The notes under the pieces were generated by a model. The model was not told where the DNA came from and searched no databases. It saw nothing but the letters and a program-made list of their open reading frames with translations. A stretch of DNA of 64,000 bases, taken from contig MWTC01000012.1 in assembly GCA_002066995.1 (NCBI GenBank), positions 124,001 to 188,000 on the forward strand, written 5' to 3'. Below, piece after piece: positions 9,377-18,318 of this stretch. Position 1 is the first letter of the stretch, and every line of letters starts with the position of its first letter. Position numbers and translations under genes: made by a program. The stretch is from Sphingobacteriales bacterium UTBCD1 (GTDB lineage Bacteria; Bacteroidota; Bacteroidia; Chitinophagales; Chitinophagaceae).

Positions 9377-10711
9377 TTATTTCTTAACCTCATCACTCAG
9401 AGTTCCTGCTGTCTGCAATAATTTATGATAGGCTACAAAAGCATCTGCCTTAGCCAGTGTGTAATTTAGTTTTGCCTGGAACTGTGCCACATCTGCTTCA
9501 AGCAAATCCGTAGTGGTGGCAAGACTGTTATCAAATTTATTTTTTATGATCTTGTAATTTTCATCGGCCTGTTCTACTGCTTTCGCATACACATCAATTT
9601 TTTTCCGGCTGCTGAGCAATGTCAAATAACTTTTATTTACCTGGAGTTGCAGATTGTCGGACATTAAACTTTGAGTCAATTCCGCTTCTCTAACTTTTGC
9701 TTCAGCCTGTTCAATTTTGGATTTCGTTTTCCAGATGGAACCAATATTGTATGATATCCCCAACCCGATGTTGACGGCATTGGTTATGGTTAGAAATTCA
9801 GGAATATCGGCTGCGATATAGCCGCCTGTCAGCTGGAGAGACGGGTATAACTGTCCTTTTGTAATCCTGACGCCATCAGCCGCTGCTTTTTTCCTGAAAT
9901 CAATTGCCAGCATATCTTTTCTGTTCGTTGCTGCACTTTGCAAATAATCCTGTACCGCCAGACTTGTCTCTTTTCGTTCAATGACCGTTGTGTCTGTTTG
10001 CAGTTCCGTGCTGGCAGGCAGCCCCAGCATCAGGTCCATATTGAGGTTGGCTAACTGAAGATTGTTTTGTGCATCCAGTAAGCTCAGTTCAACGTTCGAC
10101 GTCTGCAATTGTGCTTTTAAAAGGTCATTCCTGGCAAGCAAACCGTTTTTTTCCAGGTTGATAAAATCTTTTTCCCGCTGCTGGGATTGCTGCAGGTTAT
10201 CCTGCATCAGTTTCACCGTGGATTTTGCTTTAAACAAATTTGCATACGCCTCTATCGTATTCTGTATCACTTCTTCTTTATTGCCCGCTGCATCTAACCG
10301 GGCGGCTTGCTCCAGGTACCTGGATGATTCAATTCCATATTTGATACGGCCACCTGAAAAAACCGGAAATGATACATTGGTAATACCGTAGATGGCCTGC
10401 GATATTGATGGCGGGCCCGCATTAGGATTGCCGCCCCCGCCCCCGCCTCTTTTCAAATCAACCTTTGAGCCTAACAGGCGCAAATAAGCACCGCTAACAC
10501 TTGCATCGGGCAATCTTTTATCTTCGGCTTCTCTCAATGCAGCAGTTGCTTCTTTTATCTTCTCCAAATTGATCTGCAGTTGCTTGCTGTTTTTAATACC
10601 TAAATCGATAGCTTCATCCAGCGTCAATAGTTTTCTATCCTGTGCTTCCGGATTCAATCCGGTCAGCAGCAAGACGGCTGCAAATAAAATTCTTATCCTT
10701 TTAAGCTTCAT
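9377..10711 (-). CDS. TolC-family outer membrane efflux channel
   Basis: A 444-residue protein with signal peptide MKLKRIRILFAAVLLLTGLN and the repeated helical OEP domains (LDEAIDLGIKNSKQLQINLEK; YNIGSIWKTKSKIEQAE; DLLEADVAQFQAKLNYTLAKAD). It forms the outer membrane exit duct of the EmrAB-like system. Its start overlaps the end of the TetR gene by 11 bp. One oddity is a run of six glycines (89-94) encoded by a GGCGGG repeat on the minus strand at 10431-10448, in a predicted outer loop region. Confidence 0.94.
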   Translation of the reverse strand: MKLKRIRILFAAVLLLTGLNPEAQDRKLLTLDEAIDLGIKNSKQLQINLEKIKEATAALREAEDKRLPDASVSGAYLRLLGSKVDLKRGGGGGGNPNAGPPSISQAIYGITNVSFPVFSGGRIKYGIESSRYLEQAARLDAAGNKEEVIQNTIEAYANLFKAKSTVKLMQDNLQQSQQREKDFINLEKNGLLARNDLLKAQLQTSNVELSLLDAQNNLQLANLNMDLMLGLPASTELQTDTTVIERKETSLAVQDYLQSAATNRKDMLAIDFRKKAAADGVRITKGQLYPSLQLTGGYIAADIPEFLTITNAVNIGLGISYNIGSIWKTKSKIEQAEAKVREAELTQSLMSDNLQLQVNKSYLTLLSSRKKIDVYAKAVEQADENYKIIKNKFDNSLATTTDLLEADVAQFQAKLNYTLAKADAFVAYHKLLQTAGTLSDEVKK

Positions 10712-11333
10712 AAGTCAAAACGGCTTTAAAAAGTGACTTCAGGTGATAACTCAGTTTCTTCTTCAGGTGAGCCCGGAATTTTTCATCAGGCATGGACTGA
10801 AAACCATTAATATCCCTGTAAAAATGCTGTGTAGTAATCATGTGACTGATGGTGCCGATCAATACGGCCATCATCAGCGGCACATCTATATTTTTCTTAA
10901 ACTCTCCTTTCTTTTGCCCCTCTTCAATCAATTGTTTCACCAGTTCCTGGTTGGTCACAACCAACTGGCGGATCAACTTATGTGTGGACCCCTGCATATT
11001 CGCCATTTGCCCCCTGATCATGATCTTGTGAAAACCCTGTTGATTCAACATTCTTTCGACATATTTATCAATCAGAATGTTCACTTTCTCCAACGAGCTC
11101 ATCGTTTTATCATGAAGCATTGTTTCCAACTGGAGCCTGATGTTTTCTCCCCGGTACCTGAAAATAGTTTCCAGCAACTTTTCTTTTGAACCGAAATAAT
11201 AAGAGATCATGGCAAGATTGACTCCAGCTACTTCTGCAATATCACGGACCGAAGTGCCCGTAAATCCTTTTTCTGCAAAAAGCTTTTCCGCTTTCTCCAT
11301 GATCAAAACCTGTTTTTCATTAAACTCCATCAC
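10701..11333 (-). CDS. TetR-family repressor of the EmrAB-TolC-like operon
   Basis: A 210-residue protein with an N-terminal TetR helix-turn-helix (GFTGTSVRDIAEVAGVNLAMISYYFGSKEKLLETIF, about 19-54) and an all-helical ligand-binding C-terminus. It is the first gene of the efflux operon and its stop overlaps the TolC start, so it is co-transcribed with its likely targets. Two copies of a 12-bp inverted repeat lie 30-58 bp upstream of its ATG, consistent with autorepression lifted by a pump substrate. The inducer is unknown. Confidence 0.93.
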   Translation of the reverse strand: MMEFNEKQVLIMEKAEKLFAEKGFTGTSVRDIAEVAGVNLAMISYYFGSKEKLLETIFRYRGENIRLQLETMLHDKTMSSLEKVNILIDKYVERMLNQQGFHKIMIRGQMANMQGSTHKLIRQLVVTNQELVKQLIEEGQKKGEFKKNIDVPLMMAVLIGTISHMITTQHFYRDINGFQSMPDEKFRAHLKKKLSYHLKSLFKAVLTYEA

Positions 11334-11355
11334 CTGCTTTTTTAAAAAGAAGGTG

Positions 11356-11391
11356 CGAATTTAAACAAACGTTTAATTAAAACAAGTGTTT
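11356..11391 (-). promoter_or_regulatory. Paired TetR operator and promoter of the DHA2 efflux operon
   Basis: AAACAAACGTTT (11363-11374) and AAACAAGTGTTT (11380-11391) share the form AAACAAnnGTTT and sit 17 bp apart. Each is an imperfect dyad whose AAAC/GTTT arms extend to TTAAAC..GTTTAA in the first copy. On the minus strand a TTG inside the second copy is followed, after 19 bp, by TAAATTCG (11356-11363), one mismatch from TAnnTTTG. The operators thus overlap the likely promoter about 20-30 bp upstream of the tetR start. Function is inferred from position. Confidence 0.62.
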
Positions 11392-11468
11392 AACAACAAA
11401 AAAACATCTGATTAATTCTCATGAATGGAAAGCTGGTGCTCTTAAAAACTCTGTATAGGTGCGAAGAA

Positions 11469-12683
11469 TTACCGCTGGCTGGCGATCAGCAGGTTCAGAT
11501 CTGTGTACTTCAGGTTAAACCGTTCGCTCATGTAGAAGTTTGTCAGGGCGCCGTTAAAAAGATAAATGCCGCTGCGCAAATGGATATTATGCCAGAGCAG
11601 GTTTTCAAATCCACCTTCCTCTCCGGCTTCCAGTAATAAAGGCATCAGTACATTGCTGATAGCCTGCGATGCTGTTCTTGCAAAGCCGGATGGAATATTG
11701 GGCACACAATAATGTATGACGCCATATTTTAAAAAGATAGGATGCTCATGGCTGGTGATCTCTGAGGTTTCAAAACAACCGCCACGGTCAATGCTTACAT
11801 CAATGATCACAGAACCCGGCCGCATGTTACTCACCATTTCTTCTGTGACCACCATCGGAGTACGGCCTGTTTCAGATCCCAATGCTCCCACCGCCACTTC
11901 GCATGTTTTTAATTGTTTGGCAAGTAATCTTGGTTCAATTACTGATGTCCACAAACGCTGCCCGATATTATTCTGCAATCTTTTCAAGCGATAGACGTTG
12001 TTATCAAAAACTTTTACAGAAGCTCCAAGCGCCAGGGCTGCCCTGGCGGCGTATTCTCCTACAATACCGGCTCCTATGATAATAACTTTTGTAGGAGCAA
12101 TGCCGGAGACCCCTCCTAATAAAACACCTTTCCCGTGGTTAGCAGAACCCAGATATTGTGCAGCGATCAGCATCACTGAACTTCCCGCAATCTCACTCAT
12201 ACTGCGAACGATTGGGTATGATCCGCTGTCATCTTTCAGATTCTCAAAAGAAATGGCTGTGATCCTTTTTTCCATCATCTTTTGCAGAAGGTCAGCCTTC
12301 AGGATGGAAAGATGTATCGGGGAAATAATGACCTGGTTGGGTTGCAATAAAGGAATATCTTCTTCAATGACCGGTGCACTTTTTACCAAAATAGGGGCTT
12401 TAAAAATTTCAGCACGGTCATACACAATTCTGGCGCCTGCATCGTTATAGTCCTTATCCCGAAAATGGGATGCTTCTCCGGCATTATGTTCTATGGAGAC
12501 CTGGTGCCCGTTGCTGATCAGTACACTGACTGCATCCGGCGTCAATGCAATGCGGTTTTCCTGGAAGGCAATTTCCCTGGGAATTCCAATGAGCATCTGG
12601 GCTCTCCCCGGCTTAATATCCAGTTTTTCTTCTAAAGTCTCATAACTGAAAGAGGGGATGATGTTAGGTGTCTGTTGCGCCAT
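11469..12683 (-). CDS. ald: Alanine dehydrogenase
   Basis: Catalyses NAD-dependent interconversion of L-alanine with pyruvate and ammonia. The N-terminal catalytic domain shows IGIPREIAFQENRIALTPD. The Rossmann domain has VIIGAGIVGEYAARAALALGA, and the late NIPS motif appears as CVPNIPSGFARTAS. At 404 residues it is about 30 longer than the usual 370, because of an N-terminal extension before MLIGIPREIA that is common in Bacteroidota members. It follows tsaE by 26 bp on the same strand, a pairing often seen in this phylum. Confidence 0.94.
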   Translation of the reverse strand: MAQQTPNIIPSFSYETLEEKLDIKPGRAQMLIGIPREIAFQENRIALTPDAVSVLISNGHQVSIEHNAGEASHFRDKDYNDAGARIVYDRAEIFKAPILVKSAPVIEEDIPLLQPNQVIISPIHLSILKADLLQKMMEKRITAISFENLKDDSGSYPIVRSMSEIAGSSVMLIAAQYLGSANHGKGVLLGGVSGIAPTKVIIIGAGIVGEYAARAALALGASVKVFDNNVYRLKRLQNNIGQRLWTSVIEPRLLAKQLKTCEVAVGALGSETGRTPMVVTEEMVSNMRPGSVIIDVSIDRGGCFETSEITSHEHPIFLKYGVIHYCVPNIPSGFARTASQAISNVLMPLLLEAGEEGGFENLLWHNIHLRSGIYLFNGALTNFYMSERFNLKYTDLNLLIASQR

Positions 12684-12709
12684 GCAAAGAGAGTTGCAGT
12701 CAAAATTAC

Positions 12710-13135
12710 TTATTTATCCTTTATATGCAATCTCCGCTTACCGGTATCTATTGATTCAATATAAACGTGCAGGGTATCGTCCGGAAGCAAAGAAGCAGCT
12801 TTTTCAGGCCACTCTACAAAGCAGGTATGGCCACTGTACAAACAGTCCTCGATGCCTGCATCAAATACTTCCGGCCCGCTTCGAAGCCGGTACAGATCAA
12901 TGTGATAAATTTTTTTTTCTTTCCCGCCATCATCAAAACTATATTCATTGATCAATGAAAATGTCGGGCTGCCAACAGTATCCTTTACTTTTTTTACATC
13001 ACAAAGTGCATGGATGAAAGTTGTCTTTCCAGAGCCCATCGGGCCATGAAAGGCAATCACTTTTCTATCCTGCACGGCATTCCAGAAAGATTGAGCTGCT
13101 CCCTGGATCTCCGGCAAAGTAAAAATCCATTCCAT
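12710..13135 (-). CDS. tsaE: tRNA threonylcarbamoyladenosine biosynthesis ATPase TsaE
   Basis: The P-loop ATPase partner of TsaD and TsaB in making t6A at position 37 of ANN-decoding tRNAs. Walker A GPMGSGKTTF is at residues 31-40, then SPTFSLINEY, the HIDLYRL motif and CFVEWPEKA, all diagnostic. The 141 residues are normal for the family. It heads a short minus-strand unit with ald and is divergent from recQ. Confidence 0.96.
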   Translation of the reverse strand: MEWIFTLPEIQGAAQSFWNAVQDRKVIAFHGPMGSGKTTFIHALCDVKKVKDTVGSPTFSLINEYSFDDGGKEKKIYHIDLYRLRSGPEVFDAGIEDCLYSGHTCFVEWPEKAASLLPDDTLHVYIESIDTGKRRLHIKDK

Positions 13136-13306
13136 CCAGCAAATGTAAACAGTACCGGCAAGGTTGTCATCCTGTTATTTCAGATAATCAAAATATCACC
13201 GGGCCGATCCCGGGAATTTTTTTAACTCACATCCCAAATATGAATAACATTTCAATGTATTTACCACCGTTCTTTTACTAACTTCATTATATAACTTTTT
13301 TATTGA

Positions 13307-15271
13307 TTGGCAGACATTCATCCAATACTGAAACAATACTGGGGTTTCGATTCTTTCCGCCCGTTGCAGCAAGAGATCATTGAGTCTGTTCTGAACGGTA
13401 ATGACACCCTTGCTTTAATGCCTACCGGAGGAGGCAAATCTCTTTGCTACCAGGTACCAGCATTGGCCAAGGAAGGAATGTGCCTGGTGATCTCGCCACT
13501 CATTGCGTTGATGAAAGACCAGGTAGAAAATATCCGGAAAAAAGGAATCACTGCATTCGCCATTTTTTCGGGGATGAGCAGAAAAGAAATTGTAAATACA
13601 TTAAAAATAGCCGGCAACAGTAACTGCAAATTCCTTTACGTTTCACCTGAAAGGCTGGAGACTGCTTTATTCAAAGAATACCTGCCGGGCATGAATATAA
13701 ATCTCATTGCCGTAGATGAAGCACATTGTATTTCCCAATGGGGTTATGATTTTCGTCCGCCCTATTTACGCATTGCTGCATTAAGAGAAGAATTACCCGG
13801 TATTCCGGTATTGGCTTTAACAGCATCGGCAACACCCGAAGTGCAACAGGATGTTTGTGATAAACTACAATGGCCGCCCCAAACCTCTACGGGGGAGGTG
13901 CTTACGAACGCTCTAAAATCAGGTCAATCGTTATTCGGCTTTAATATTTTTCACCAGTCATTTGAACGACCAAACCTTTCTTACAGTGCTTTTGAAGCAG
14001 ATTCAAAAATCAATAAAATCATTGAAATACTATTGAAGGTGCCGGGTAGCGCCATTATATATTGCAAAAGCCGTAAGCGTACAAAAGAAATCAGTGAGCT
14101 TTTACATCTTCAAAATATTTCAGCCGACTATTATCATGCGGGATTAGCCCAGGAAGACCGAAATCGCAAACAGGAAGAATGGATACTAAATAAAACAAGA
14201 GTTATTGTTTGCACCAATGCATTCGGAATGGGTATAGACAAACCAGATGTGCTGATCGTTATCCATGCAGACGTTCCGGATTGCCTGGAAAATTATTACC
14301 AGGAAGCAGGCCGTGCCGGGCGGGATGGAAAAAAATCGTATGCCGTATTGCTTTATGATGAAAAAGATTTGCATGAACTCGAAAATCTGACAGCACAGCG
14401 GTTTCCCCCTTTACCAGAGATAAGAAATGTGTACCAGGCTGTCTCCAATTATTTGCAAATTCCATCCGGAAGCGGCCAGGGCGAGTCTTATGATTTTGAT
14501 ATCGCAGATTTTATAAAAAAATTCAAACTCAACAGCCATACTGTTTTATTTTCATTGAAAGCATTGGAACAGGAAGGCTGGCTTGCCTTCAATGAACAGG
14601 TCTTTATTCCGTCTGCTGTTCAATTCATCGCAGGCAAGACGGAGCTGAATGAATTTGAAAAAATACATCCTGAACTTGATATTGTGATCAAATCACTTTT
14701 GAGGGCTTATGAAGGAATCTTTGACCAGGAAGTTTCCATCTCGGAATGGGTGCTGACCGGGCTCATGAAAAAAAGCACGGATGAGGTGAAAGAACAATTA
14801 AAACAACTTCACCGCTATGGCATTATCTTATACCGCCCGCAAAAAGACAGCCCTCAGTTGTTTCTTCTCCGTGACCGCATCAAAGCTGAAGACCTCATGA
14901 TTAATATGACCGAATTTAACCGGAGGAAAGAAAAGTTCAGGTTACGATGCAAAAAGCTGATTTATTTCACACGTGAGAAAACAGAATGTCGCAGCCGTAT
15001 GATCGCATCCTATTTTGGGGATGCCTCTTTATCCCGCTGTGGTATTTGCGATAATTGTCTAAGACAAAAAGCCCTGGTGCTGAGCAAAGAAGAATTTGAA
15101 AATATCAATCACCGTATTATCAATTCTGTAAAAGATGGGCCCTTGTCTGCCCATGAATTATTACTCAAACTCACCGGCATTAAAAAAGAAAAAGCCTGGA
15201 AAGTGATTGAATTTCTCCAGGCTGAGAATAAAATTAAAATGGATAAAGACGGGTTGGTAAGTGTTCAGTGA
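13307..15271 (+). CDS. recQ: ATP-dependent DNA helicase RecQ
   Basis: A superfamily 2 3'-5' helicase for recombination and repair. Motifs in order: FRPLQQEII, Walker A MPTGGGKSLCYQVPAL (about 38-53), VDEAH (136-140), LTASATP (171-177), GMGIDKPDV and the QEAGRAGRDG arginine-finger motif. A C-terminal zinc-binding cluster (CRSRMIASYFG, CGICDNC) completes RQC; no clear HRDC is seen. The only plausible start is TTG at 13307 (MADIHPILKQYWGFDSFRP). Residues about 190-211 are an extra segment before the conserved SFERPNLSY, with unusual composition, and may be a repeat insertion. Confidence 0.95.
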   Translation: MADIHPILKQYWGFDSFRPLQQEIIESVLNGNDTLALMPTGGGKSLCYQVPALAKEGMCLVISPLIALMKDQVENIRKKGITAFAIFSGMSRKEIVNTLKIAGNSNCKFLYVSPERLETALFKEYLPGMNINLIAVDEAHCISQWGYDFRPPYLRIAALREELPGIPVLALTASATPEVQQDVCDKLQWPPQTSTGEVLTNALKSGQSLFGFNIFHQSFERPNLSYSAFEADSKINKIIEILLKVPGSAIIYCKSRKRTKEISELLHLQNISADYYHAGLAQEDRNRKQEEWILNKTRVIVCTNAFGMGIDKPDVLIVIHADVPDCLENYYQEAGRAGRDGKKSYAVLLYDEKDLHELENLTAQRFPPLPEIRNVYQAVSNYLQIPSGSGQGESYDFDIADFIKKFKLNSHTVLFSLKALEQEGWLAFNEQVFIPSAVQFIAGKTELNEFEKIHPELDIVIKSLLRAYEGIFDQEVSISEWVLTGLMKKSTDEVKEQLKQLHRYGIILYRPQKDSPQLFLLRDRIKAEDLMINMTEFNRRKEKFRLRCKKLIYFTREKTECRSRMIASYFGDASLSRCGICDNCLRQKALVLSKEEFENINHRIINSVKDGPLSAHELLLKLTGIKKEKAWKVIEFLQAENKIKMDKDGLVSVQ

Positions 15272-15282
15272 ATTTCCGTCAT

Positions 15283-16014
15283 CTACTGAGATGAATCTGC
15301 AGCATTCCGGGTATCACCTTTCAGACCAATTTCTTCAGGATTGACATTCCTTTCTTTCATCGCCCTTTTTTCACAAACCTTGCATAATTGCGAAAGGCCT
15401 CTCTGGTCAAATGCCTGTTTGATGGTTGCCTGCGTAACGCCATCCCTGTTCCTGATATACTGGCAATCCTGGTAAATATGATACACCGTACCTTCTTTTG
15501 CCAGGTAAACCAGGTTATTACCAGGTGTCAGTTTGCTCAATACACTATCCTGCTGGTTAATTTCCCTGCTATATTTTTCTATGGAAGGCGGGTTAAAATC
15601 AATTCCTGTGATTCCGGCTATCAGCATGGCTATTATAGCAATCACACCGGCAATGCCTTTTGTCTTTTTATCAATGTTTTTATTCATGAAAATAGCAATC
15701 ACCAGGGGTAAAAATGCCAGCACTCCAATGATCGCTCCTAACTGGTTCTGAATAAAGAATTTCGTTTTGTCTTTTTCCGAGGCAGGATCCAGCCGGTTCG
15801 CTCTTTTCCACAGTATAGAGCCGGTGACCGCAAGAATAAGAATGACCACAATGGCCACGATCAGCCAGGTTAGCGTTTCATTATGTATCAGTTTGAAAAT
15901 GGCAAAGATCTCACCGCCGATAGCTACCAGCCATGCGAGGATTGCAAAGAGGCGTAATTGTTTTGCTTTTGCTTTACTTTCTTCACTTGCTGCAAATACT
16001 TTTTGTTCAGGCAT
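15283..16014 (-). CDS. Multi-pass membrane protein with C-terminal Cys/His module, function unknown
   Basis: A 243-residue protein with four predicted membrane helices (about 21-41, 49-69, 92-110, 120-138). The C-terminal soluble part reads VYHIYQDCQYIRNRD and LCKVCEKR, placing His179, Cys184, Cys211 and Cys214. This YHxxxCxY...CxxC pattern resembles small Ada-like zinc modules found at the ends of nucleases and membrane proteins. I do not recognise the full-length family. It is convergent with recQ, 11 bp from its stop. Confidence 0.75.
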   Translation of the reverse strand: MPEQKVFAASEESKAKAKQLRLFAILAWLVAIGGEIFAIFKLIHNETLTWLIVAIVVILILAVTGSILWKRANRLDPASEKDKTKFFIQNQLGAIIGVLAFLPLVIAIFMNKNIDKKTKGIAGVIAIIAMLIAGITGIDFNPPSIEKYSREINQQDSVLSKLTPGNNLVYLAKEGTVYHIYQDCQYIRNRDGVTQATIKQAFDQRGLSQLCKVCEKRAMKERNVNPEEIGLKGDTRNAADSSQ

Positions 16015-16184
16015 GATTAGAATTGTTTTTATTGATGAATGTGGTGATCCATTTTAAAAAAAAGCATGGATCCAATAATGATTCAGGATATTAAAATAAA
16101 TAATATTTCAAGACAAACCTTTAAGAGTAAAATTATTTTTCAAAAAGTACAGCAGATCATTTAACAGAATGCGAATCTGAAAAG

Positions 16185-16212
16185 AAAAACCGGAGACTAA
16201 ATGCCGGTTTTT
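16185..16212 (-). terminator. Intrinsic terminator of the HerA-like gene
   Basis: AAAAACCGG (16185-16193) and CCGGTTTTT (16204-16212) form a 9-bp stem with a 10-nt loop. Read on the minus strand it is followed by a TTTTTCTTTT tract. It overlaps the last bases of the upstream gene at 16211. Confidence 0.75.
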
Positions 16213-17767
16213 AAAAAATACTTTTCCTTCCTCTTCCGCCCAGTCCCAAAACTCCCAGCAGACTCCTGGTAATAACGCTTGCTGCCGTTCTGCCCACCTG
16301 CCTGATTACCGTGTTGTCAAAAATACTTTTATCTTTTTTGGGAGCCCTGGTTGTAGTCTTGGGAAGCTGAGTCCTTTGCTGCTCTTGAATAGTTTCCCCG
16401 CTCTTTCTTGCAGCATCCTCAAGTTTTCCGGTCAGGATCTCGTAAGCGCTTTCATTATCTATCACCTGGTTGTACTTCTCCCTGATTTTGGATCGGGACA
16501 CTACCTGATCTATCTCTTCACCAGTCAGGATATCCATCCTGCTTTTTGGAGGGCAGAGCATGCAATGCACCAAAGGTGTAGGGATGCCTTTTTCATTTAA
16601 TATGGTCACCAAAGCTTCACCGATTCCCAGTTGAGTGATCAGGTCTTCCGTTTTGTAAAATTCAGTTTCAGGATAATTCTCTGCGGTTTGTTTGATCGTC
16701 TTCCTGTCTGCAGCAGTGAATGCCCTTAAGGCATGCTGCACCTTCAATCCCAATTGAGACAACACCGATGCCGGAACATCCATCGGATTCTGTGTACAGA
16801 AATAAATACCGATACCTTTGGAGCGGATCAGTTTCACTATCGTTTCGATCTGTTGTAATAACACTTTGCTTGCTTCCTGAAAGATCAGATGCGCTTCATC
16901 AATAAACATTACCAGTTTGGGCTTATCCAAATCACCTTCTTCAGGGCAGGTGGCATAAAGTTCTGCCAGCATCTGAAGCATGAAAGTGGAAAACAGTTTG
17001 GGCCTGTCCTGAAGGTCCGTAACCCTGATAATGGAGACCATCCCTTTCCCGGTGTCATCCCTGCGCATCAGGTCATCCACTTCAAAACTCTTTTCTCCAA
17101 AAAAAAGATCAGCGCCCTGCTGCTGCAGTTCGATCACTTTGCGAAGAATGGTTCCCGTGGAAGTAGTTGCGATTTTTCCGTAATTCTTTTCCAGTTCTTC
17201 TTTTCCTTCATTACTTATATACTGCAGTACTTTGACAAGGTCTTTCAGGTCAAGAAGGGGAAGCCGTGAATCATCACAATATTTAAAGATCATGGCTACC
17301 AGGCTCTCCTGTGTGTCATTCAATCCAAGAATTTTGGAAAGCAGAACCGGGCCGAATTCACTTACTGTGGCCCTGAGTCTTGTTCCTTTCTGATCGCTTA
17401 ATGTAAGTAACTCCACCGGATAAGCGGCAGGTTTGAAATCAATGTTCAGCAACCTGCATCGTTCAGTTATTTTATCATTCAGTATTCCCGCTTCGGCAAT
17501 TCCGCTGAAATCCCCTTTGATGTCCATGACAACAACAGGAATGCCTGCATCACTCAAACCTTCACTGAGCACCTGCAGTGTTTTTGTTTTTCCCGTGCCC
17601 GTGGCTCCGGCAATCAGGCCATGGCGATTCAATGTTTTGAAAGGAATAAACACATCTGCACCGCTTATCACAGTTCCGTCAAGCATGGCACAACCGATCT
17701 TCATACTTTCTCCTTTGAAACTGTATCCTTCTTTTACTGCCTGTAAAAACTTTTCCTGATCTGACAT
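16211..17767 (-). CDS. HerA-like / DUF853 (YjgR-type) ATPase
   Basis: A 518-residue FtsK-HerA superfamily NTPase. Walker A GATGTGKT is at 54-61 within NRHGLIAGATGTGKTKTLQVL, and Walker B is LVMFIDEAHLIF. GIYFCTQNPMDVPASVLSQLG is the sensor region typical of the DUF853 group. A low-complexity basic and Gln/Thr tail follows (about 455-500), ending in GGRGRKSIF. Family members are poorly characterised; a DNA-related motor role is plausible but not established. It ends in an intrinsic terminator and follows the GroES-like gene by 37 bp. Confidence 0.9.
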   Translation of the reverse strand: MSDQEKFLQAVKEGYSFKGESMKIGCAMLDGTVISGADVFIPFKTLNRHGLIAGATGTGKTKTLQVLSEGLSDAGIPVVVMDIKGDFSGIAEAGILNDKITERCRLLNIDFKPAAYPVELLTLSDQKGTRLRATVSEFGPVLLSKILGLNDTQESLVAMIFKYCDDSRLPLLDLKDLVKVLQYISNEGKEELEKNYGKIATTSTGTILRKVIELQQQGADLFFGEKSFEVDDLMRRDDTGKGMVSIIRVTDLQDRPKLFSTFMLQMLAELYATCPEEGDLDKPKLVMFIDEAHLIFQEASKVLLQQIETIVKLIRSKGIGIYFCTQNPMDVPASVLSQLGLKVQHALRAFTAADRKTIKQTAENYPETEFYKTEDLITQLGIGEALVTILNEKGIPTPLVHCMLCPPKSRMDILTGEEIDQVVSRSKIREKYNQVIDNESAYEILTGKLEDAARKSGETIQEQQRTQLPKTTTRAPKKDKSIFDNTVIRQVGRTAASVITRSLLGVLGLGGRGRKSIF

Positions 17768-17804
17768 TTAAAAATTTTAAACCGGTTTATAAAATAATAT
17801 AATC

Positions 17805-18182
17805 CTAAAGCTCTTCTTCCCGCTCCAGCATCAGGATGGCGCCCTGCGGCACTACAAAATACCTTTCCTTTTCATAAATCACTTCAGTGGCTCCGCTCAT
17901 AAGGAAAATGGCCAGGTCTCCTTCTTTTACCTGCAGCGGAATATATTTCACCTGTTCTTCTTCGCTTTTCCAGGGTTCATCTTCCATGGGCATCGGGATT
18001 GCATAACCCGGACCGGTTTTCACCACATACCCTTTCTGCACTTTTTCTTTTTCCTGAACTCCCGGCGGCAGGTACAGGCCGCTTTCCGTTTTCTCATCAG
18101 GCCGGGCAGGTTTAATCAGCACCCTGTCACCGATGACAATGAGTTTTTTCAGCGTGTTTTCCGAGGTGATCTGAATAGCCAT
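17805..18182 (-). CDS. GroES-like (Cpn10) protein without adjacent groEL
   Basis: A 125-residue protein with the Cpn10 fold signature (VIGDRVLIKPARPDEKTESGLYLPP, then KGYVVKTGPGYA, and a final EKERYFVVPQGAILMLE). It is about 30 residues longer than GroES, with an N-terminal extension and an acidic insert after the glycine loop (PMEDEPWKSEEEQ). No groEL lies nearby, and Bacteroidota usually have a separate groESL operon, so this is probably a paralogue. Whether it caps GroEL is unknown; the segment that should be the mobile loop departs from the classical one. Confidence 0.85.
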   Translation of the reverse strand: MAIQITSENTLKKLIVIGDRVLIKPARPDEKTESGLYLPPGVQEKEKVQKGYVVKTGPGYAIPMPMEDEPWKSEEEQVKYIPLQVKEGDLAIFLMSGATEVIYEKERYFVVPQGAILMLEREEEL

Positions 18183-18271
18183 GATATGAATTTAAAAAAC
18201 AAAAGTAATCAAACCGTCCAGTTCCATTTTTCTCCACTCTTAACAAAAAATTAGTCGGTTCACCGAAAATA

Positions 18272-18298
18272 AAGCAAATGCTTTATCTTTATTTGCTT
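18272..18298 (+). promoter_or_regulatory. Inverted repeat upstream of the response regulator
   Basis: AAGCAAAT (18272-18279) and ATTTGCTT (18291-18298) form a perfect 8-bp inverted repeat with an 11-nt spacer, 20 bp upstream of the ATG at 18319. TATCTTTA inside it is one mismatch from the -7 consensus. It may be an autoregulatory site. Confidence 0.4.
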
Positions 18299-18318
18299 CA
18301 TAAACTAAACTTGTAATC

